DNA of 64,000 bases from Papiliotrema nemorosa (taxonomy: Eukaryota; Basidiomycota; Tremellomycetes; Tremellales; Rhynchogastremaceae): positions 219,765 through 283,764 of the forward strand of contig JASKOT010000021.1 in assembly GCA_032158125.1 (NCBI GenBank), in the 5' to 3' direction. A program made the position numbers and the translations under genes. Shown here piece after piece: positions 58,182 through 64,000 of the stretch. The first letter of the stretch is position 1; each line of letters starts with the position of its first letter. The notes beneath the pieces are model-generated. The model had not been told where the DNA came from. It searched no databases and worked only from the letters and a program-made list of their open reading frames with translations.

Positions 58182-60723
58182 CTAGTCGTATCCTCTGCCA
58201 CTCCTCTTTTTACCCTCCTTGGCCTTGTAATGCTTTTTACCATTATTCCTCCCCGTCGTCTTGATCCCCAGATTGATCATGGGCATCCCATCCGGACCCA
58301 ACATTCTCTGATGAGGGTACCTTGTATCCCTCGAGAAACCCAATCCACCTTCTTGTTGATCCGCATTGGATCGTCCTTTTACCACGGGCCTGGGAGCAGG
58401 TCCAGCTTCCGTGAAAAACACTTCGTCCAACGCGCCAGCTCTGGCCTTGCCCGATCGAGCAGGCGCAGATGCGGCGTTGGCACGTATAGAAGCCGTGGTG
58501 AATTGTCTTTGCCTCTCCGCTGCGGTACTTGCGGTCCCCGATGTGGCAGTGGCAGCGTCGGGAGCAGGTGCGACGTATGTATCGGCGTTTTTGCTCACAT
58601 GCGATATGGGAGCTCGTTTACGACCGTTGTCGTATTCTTCATTGATCCGAGCCATGGTACGTTCCCTGCTGGTAGACATGAACTCGTCGACGTCGATGCC
58701 CGGTGGAGGATGAGCAAAGAGGAGTTTGGCATTGACATAGTCTTTCAAGATGTATCGAGCCGCTCGCGATGTGTCCGGCATACCAAACGATGCTCGTGTC
58801 ATACCCCTCGCGACTGAGATGAGCGAGGTTCGGATCACTGTGGCACGACTCGGACTCACTAGCATAGGTGGAGAGCAAATCTTCCCAGGTGACTTTACCC
58901 GTACCCCCATCTTCCTCCTCCTTGACATCGATACGTATCCCATATGTGCCTTCCAAGATATCCCTCGTAATCCTCCTACAGACCAAATCGGCAGGTGCAG
59001 AGTACTCTCTCATTTGATCGATTGGCAAAACACCATCGACCACCATGTCCGCCTGGGTGTTCGCGAATTGAGGAAAGACGAGACCTGGGCAATCGCATAA
59101 TGTAATTTCGTCGGACAGGTTGAGCGTTTGGAAATGTTTCGTTTTCCCGGGGGTTGAAGAGACCGAGACTTTCTTGGCACCGAGAAGGGCGTTGATAGTC
59201 GAGGATTTACCGACGTTGGGGTATCCTACAAGACCCACAACGAGTGTAGTGGGATTGGGCACGCGGACCGTGGCAAAGTCTGCAGTCAGAACATACCTAG
59301 AAACAGAAAGGGTGTGCTCACCCGCGACATTCGGTGCAGCGCTCTGGAAGAGGTCTTCCAGCTCGGTGACGGTGAGCACACGCGTTCGAGGTGATTCAGC
59401 TTGATCCCTTGACCCCTCGGAGACTTGTCGAGAGACTTCTCCGAGTGGTACCGTTTCACCCTTTGCCAGCTTCTCCTCCACTTGACCCTCGTCAAGATCC
59501 TCATCATGCTCCCCCTCCGTCGACCATCCTTCCTCATCGCCAATCTGAGCATCTGCCACGGCTTTGCTCAGTTCTTCCTCGCTGTTTGCCTCGGGCTCCA
59601 CCTCTTCCCCATCGACCACTTGCTCAGCGTCGATGATATCCTCATCCTCGTCAATATCCTCCTCGTCCTCCTCATAAGTACCCTCCTCTCTCCGTCTCTG
59701 CTTTTCCGCCTGTTCCTGCGCTGCCGCCGCGTCCGCCGCTGAGAAAAAGGCGTATCGAATACCGGCCTTTTCGAAATAATCAGCCCACATGCTCCTTTGC
59801 TCGACTGTCAACAGATCCGCCTTGTTGATCAACAACAAACCCCTCCTTTTGCCCTTCCCAGGGACAGTCGTATCTTGCCCTACACCCTCGTCGCCTATTT
59901 CTTGGACATATTTTTCCAAATCGGCACATCGGAATCCTAGCGGATTTCGAGCGTCCACGATTTGAACGATGAGATGAGATCGTTCGAGGACACGCCAGAG
60001 TTGACGCCATAGTTGGACGTTACGCTCAAAAGGTGTCATGAGGAGATTGGATCGTTCTGCCAATCTGAACATCAGCTGGAGCGACCTAGGTGGGACTTGA
60101 TGACACACTGAGCCAACTCTCGTCGCCAGTCGAGGAACGATTCCCTCTCTTGTCTCTCCAGCTCCTGTCTCGTGGTCTGTCTCGTCCATGGTGGTCTGTT
60201 CGTCAGCTCCACCTCGGTTTCAATGGTAGCCTCATGTACCTTCTCGGGACTGTCAACCCAGCTGAATAATCATATTTCTTCTTTGCAACTTCCTTCTCTT
60301 CCGCCTCTGAAAGCAAAAAAGGATTGTTCCCCGGTGCCGATCCCGCTCCTGGTCCCGCTATGATCCTCATCTTTGACCTCTCTACCCAAATCAGCTGGAG
60401 CCACAAGCGGAGTGAGGGGATCATACCCGTTTGGAAATCGGTATCTGCCAAAGCGGCATTCGCCAAAAACTCGTCCAAATCTCGCTCATGCGTGATAGAT
60501 TGCAAAGGATTCGACTCGTCGAGGGTGTACTGGGATAAGCTCAGATCACAAGCTCGATCGGTGGACCTACCAGTTGAGACTCTTTCGGAGCCACAGCCTC
60601 CTTGGCTCGTCGTTTGATGATGGCTTTACCCAAGCCAGACGAGTTGGCTTTTGTTCTGTTCGGTGCCTATGGGTATCAGTGGTACATCGAGCACAGACCC
60701 AAGACCGTGTGATGACCCACCAT
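58182..60723 (-). CDS. LSG1: 60S export/maturation GTPase Lsg1
   Basis: Cytoplasmic circularly permuted GTPase that releases Nmd3 from the pre-60S subunit. The first coding exon appears to hold only the ATG (60723-60721); a 55-nt intron then joins APNRTKANSSGLGKAIIKRR. Landmarks: FERNVQLWRQLWRVLERSHL, IVQIVDARNPLGFRC, the G4 motif LLINKADLL, an acidic insertion (EEDEEDIDEDEDIIDAEQ), then G1 GLVGYPNVGKSSTINALLG, G2 STPGKTKHFQT and G3 LCDCPGLVFP, in the permuted order G4-G1-G2-G3. The C-terminus (RAARYILKDYVNAKLLFAHP ... KGRSNADQQEGGL) and a basic end KKRSGRGYD at 58182 are typical. Confidence 0.94.
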
Positions 60724-61166
60724 GATGCTGATATCCAGACTGTCACTCTAACCAGAGTGGACCTCGAATTACTGTGACGGTCAAAATAATCTGACACTTC
60801 GGATCCGAAGTCCCCCCTCTGGAAACCACGTCATGCTAATCACCCCCTTATCAGCTCCTCCTCTCGCCACCCAAAAGGATGATCCGGATCGAAGACGCTC
60901 CATCGTGCCAGCCTCCGCAGACTCACTCGACTCGACCTGATAGCCCTCGAGTCTGTTCTCACCGTCGACCATCCGGATACGTCTGCGCTTGATCGAGTCT
61001 ATCGCTCCCCATCTTGCATCTAGGGTGCTTTCTCTGCACCGAATCAAATGATACCGCACCTGCAAGCTTTTGAAACACAAGACATGTCTGGCGTTTAGCC
61101 CTTAATCCCCTTCCAAACCCTGGTCCTTGTCGACACGTCTACGTGTCCGAAGGACGCTACGACACC
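60724..61166. promoter_or_regulatory. Divergent promoter LSG1/PIN gene with 16-bp palindrome
   Basis: 443 bases between divergent starts. A perfect 16-bp palindrome ACTTCGGATCCGAAGT spans 60796-60811. Its centre CGG-AT-CCG is an inverted CGG pair of the kind bound by fungal Zn2Cys6 factors. A minus-strand frame (60781-about 61080, containing MVDGENRLEGYQVESSES) is open across the same stretch, lacks a clear upstream ATG and may be chance. Confidence 0.4.
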
Positions 61167-63292
61167 ATGCGAGTGGAACCAGATGAAAAGGTGGGTCTAT
61201 ATCACCCTCGACATACTGCTCTAGGACGCTCCGCTGACGACAGACGGCGAGACAAGCGAAATTGTCAAAGGCACTCTCATCAGCGTACCTGAACCATCAA
61301 ATCTCGCAAATCGAAGAAAAAGTCCGAACCGTCTCATTAGATCCGACTTCTGATGCGATCGCCAAGCGAAATGGCATCAAGGCCGCTCATGTCGATGAAC
61401 GTGAATTTCCAGCTTTGGGTGTTGAACCTCTCAAAGTAAAGGTCACGTCCAAGAACGGGAACACGGACCCGAGTGCCAAAGCATACAAGGAGAAGGAGGG
61501 TGTCACTGCGAGGATAGATGAGTCGGAAGGGGAGAGCGATGAGATGGTCTTTGGTGACACACGCGAGAGGCGCGAAGGACGGGATAGTGCCAGAGGACGA
61601 GGAGGACGAAGAGGTAGAGGAGATGGACGAGGTAGAGGCGATCGTTCAAGGGGTCATCATGGACGCGAGAATGGCCATCACCACCATCACCATGATGAAC
61701 GTGAGGATGGCTTTGACATCGATTTGGGAGAGAGCAAATCGTGGCGAGTGGTCGTCCTTGATACATCTGCCCTGCTATGGGCACCTCAAGGTGTGAGGCG
61801 ATTGGTAAGGCAAGGATGGGAGGTGATAGTGCCCATCGAAGGTGATTCATCTCCTGATCATCCGCCCTGCTACCGGCTGATATGATTAGCCCTTCGTACC
61901 CTTGATCTTCTGAAATCCGGTTCATCGCCTTCAGCGCGTGCAGCACGAGGCGCTACCCGATTCATCGAACACTCGTCTAGGCATTTCAAGCACATTCCTG
62001 ATCACATTGTCATGGAAGGAGACTCTCACCCAAAAGGTCGAGGCTTGCGAATGCAACACGACGCCGAGATCCGGTCGCCCGACTCTGTCTCCTCCCTGCC
62101 AATCCCCAACATTGACGGAGATGTCTTACCCAAGTGGGTGGAGAACATCCTCGGATGCGCGGCATACTTTATGAGTCTCGCTGCGGCAGTGGAGCACAGC
62201 GACAAGGAGAGCGTCTCGAGCTTTGTGGGTACCGGTGCTACGCTCTGCGTTTCGAATCCGCCTTTGAGCGTGGAGACGGAGGAGGGTTTTACCGGAAATA
62301 TCGGTCAAAGGAGTGAAGGTTACACCATCTCTCAAGAAGCAGAACGATTCGAAATCCCCATCGAAGTGCTTCGAGACGAGGAAGATGAGATTGAGCAAGA
62401 ACGGATCGGCAAAAAGGCTCATCGAAGCAGGACACGAGCGATCAATGGGCGAGCAAGAGGTGGAGGTCGGGCTGGGCCAAGAGGTGATGACAGCCCGGAA
62501 GAGCAGCCAGAAGTCAAGATTCTGCTCAGGCGACCGGTGGATGAAAAGGCTGGATCGGTCACCGTACCTGCGCCTCATGTCTCCAGTCCGAGCACGGTGA
62601 ACCGATCCCCGCTCCCAGCCCTTTCCCAGGTGAAAGAACCCGCCTCATCAGGTCTCCCACATGAAAGTGATCAAGAGGTTCCACACTCACCGGGACAAGA
62701 CCACCGTGGGCCCCCGTTCCCTCCGCCGCCTCCTTTGCCTTTCACACATGGCCCTCCACCTCCGTTCGACCACCATGGTCCTCCGTTAGGACCCCCACCG
62801 TTCGGATCCCGTGGTCCACCTTTTGGGCCTCATGACCACCGTCGTGGACCTCACGGAAGAGGACCTCGTCCGCCGTTCCCACCGCCTCCTCCCCACTTGC
62901 ACGCCCACCCACCACCTTTTGATCACCCACCCCCGCCTCCCGGGCCACCACCTTTTGGTCGACATCCACCTCGAGGATTCGGGTTTGATCCTCGACGTAG
63001 GGCATATGATGATTCGAGCGAAAGCAGTGAAGACGATCGATCGCATGGACACTCGCACCGTTCTCATGGTCATCATCGGGGTCAGGCTCATCGCGGACGT
63101 GGATCAGGTCATCGGGGGGATCACAGTCGTGGCCGTGGTGGCCGAGGCAGAGGCCGGGGCAATCATCGTGCGGGTGGAACAGCGCCTGGGGAGTTCGTTC
63201 TGCTTCAGCGACCTGGACCTGCACCGCAAGAGGAACGAATGGGTGGGCCGGGTTCGGGCCCGAAAGTGGTCTTGCTTCAACGACCCAAATGA
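61167..63292 (+). CDS. PIN-domain, RGG-rich RNA-associated protein
   Basis: Exon 1 (61167-61190) is MRVEPDEK. Exon 2 (61244-61841) begins TARQAKLSKALSSAYLNHQI, has an EFPALG motif near residue 63 and an Arg/Gly-rich block ending in six histidines, then the start of a PIN-like nuclease fold: WRVVVLDTSALLWAPQGVRR, GWEVIVPIE. Exon 3 continues ALRTLDLLKSGSSPSARAAR, which carries the conserved Arg-Ala-Ala of PIN domains, then a long disordered half. That half has a Pro/His-rich tract and an RGG tract (about 62700-63170). KILLRRP (near residue 416), FVLLQRP and KVVLLQRP (both at the extreme C-terminus) repeat one short motif, close to the SUZ-type KILxRP element. Fungal SMG6/Nmd4-like roles are possible but unproven. 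Confidence 0.75.
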
Positions 63293-63801
63293 TCAGCTTG
63301 ATTCACTCGTCGTCTATAAACAGCACTTGATGCGGTCGAATCCACTCGGAAGATATCCACTTCGCCGCAAGACCGGGTCCTGTGAGATTAGTCTTTGTTA
63401 CGCTAGTCGATCATTCTCCTTGAGCGATCGTGGAAACAAACGAGTACCTCGAGATCCACAGCGATGCTCAGGTGGGTTCGGGCAAATCCGATGGTGATCA
63501 TGTCACGCTGGAATGTCCCAGATCTGTGAAAAAGGAGTAGCTTGCGACATATCCGGGCCAATCTTTCTATGCATCCTATTTGATTCTGTTGCTATCACTC
63601 GAAAGGGCCGGACGGATAGATGTTGATCCTCATCCGCGCCTGGATCACTCCCGCGCATACGAAGCATGGCGTAGTAACATTCGGGAGCGTGACGCCTTTT
63701 TGTGTGTCTCTCCTGTAGTTCGGGCATCTCGGGTATGTGTACCCTCTAGGTTGTCGTCGTTGTGCGCGGCTAAAAAGGCCCTCTGGTCTTGCGCTAAGGA
63801 T
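63293..63801. other. Terminal non-coding region, first part
   Basis: About 500 bases after the PIN gene stop. Open frames on both strands are short and lack coding character. It probably holds the 3' UTR of the PIN gene; a gene continuing beyond the window cannot be excluded. Confidence 0.4.
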
Positions 63802-63813
63802 GGGGGATCTGTT

Positions 63814-63845
63814 GCTGAATAACTCGAGACCTGTGCTTATTCAGC
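63814..63845. repeat. 9-bp inverted repeat (hairpin)
   Basis: GCTGAATAA at 63814-63822 is exactly complementary to TTATTCAGC at 63837-63845, separated by 14 bases. The arms could form a stem-loop in DNA or RNA on either strand. No T-run follows that would make it a terminator; function unknown. Confidence 0.6.
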
Positions 63846-63901
63846 GTTACTCCCGAAGACGGGTCCGAAAGGGGGAGTGGTGGCTTGGAACGCAAGGGAG
63901 A

Positions 63902-63956
63902 GGGGGGGGGGGGGGGATCGGACAAATGCGACGAACGGAGTCGAGTCGAGTCGAGT
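63902..63956. repeat. G15 tract and GAGTC tandem repeat
   Basis: An uninterrupted run of 15 G (63902-63916) is followed by three and a half tandem copies of GAGTC (63938-63956). Both are simple-sequence elements near the window end, where a strongly G/C-rich end (GGCCGGCCCGCCCCCC) follows. The G run is a likely site of length polymorphism or sequencing error. Confidence 0.8.
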
Positions 63957-64000
63957 TGCATTTTTGCCATCGCTATTAATACATGGCCGGCCCGCCCCCC

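Noticed and set aside
61680..61700. Run of six histidines resembling an affinity tag
   Set aside because: Encoded within a natural Arg/Gly/His-rich tract in frame with the PIN protein; no vector sequence nearby.
1..64000. Search by eye for CRISPR arrays, insertion sequences, transposon ORFs, rRNA
   Set aside because: No regularly spaced repeats, transposase or reverse-transcriptase motifs, or rRNA-like sequence seen; gene content is eukaryotic nuclear.

Overview
The window is nuclear DNA of a filamentous or yeast-like basidiomycete, most likely a Tremellomycete (Cryptococcus/Tremella relatives). The evidence is about 33 compact genes on both strands, nearly all broken by very short introns (about 30-60 nt, with GT donors and CTGAC/CTNAC branch sites very close to the AG), nuclear-encoded complex I, and fungal proteins such as Rax1, Ivy1, Cbp3, Sld2, Vid21 and Erg4. 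No operon structure, CRISPR array, tRNA, rRNA or intact transposon was seen. The genus is an inference. CDS entries run from start to stop codon and include introns; junctions are given where I could resolve them.

Left part (1-16.6 kb): a partial gene at the edge, an F-box/WD40 ubiquitin-ligase subunit, PP2A B56 regulatory subunit (RTS1), complex III subunit QCR9, a secreted glutaminyl cyclase, complex I 49-kDa subunit, a mannose-6-phosphate-receptor-like sorting receptor, a cytoplasmic peptide:N-glycanase with a C-terminal L-type lectin domain, and the U6 snRNA phosphodiesterase USB1.

Middle (16.6-45 kb): a bZIP factor, a DUF2358 mitochondrial protein, RGS membrane protein RAX1, cystathionine gamma-synthase, a small mitochondrial protein, an unknown basic protein, SCO1, glycine decarboxylase P-protein, replication factor SLD2, complex III chaperone CBP3, complex IV factor COA1, an unknown zinc-motif protein, a roughly 1.1-kb gene-poor stretch, a Cys-rich unknown protein with apparent GC-AG introns, sterol reductase ERG4 and the BAR-type protein IVY1.

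Right part (45-64 kb): a TMEM184/OSTalpha membrane protein, DEAD-box helicase SPB4 divergent from Brix-domain SSF1 (both 60S subunit assembly), prenylcysteine methyltransferase STE14, NuA4 scaffold VID21/EAF1, 60S-export GTPase LSG1, a PIN-domain RNA-associated protein, and a terminal non-coding stretch with a hairpin and a G15 tract.

Themes: at least eight genes serve mitochondria (QCR9, complex I 49 kDa, SCO1, CBP3, COA1, P-protein, the DUF2358 protein, the small protein at 24.6 kb) and three serve 60S ribosome assembly. The most unusual item is the peptide:N-glycanase-lectin fusion. Others worth following are the Cys-rich protein at 40 kb, the PIN protein with repeated LLxRP motifs, the extremely short introns, and several candidate small genes in nominal intergenic space.
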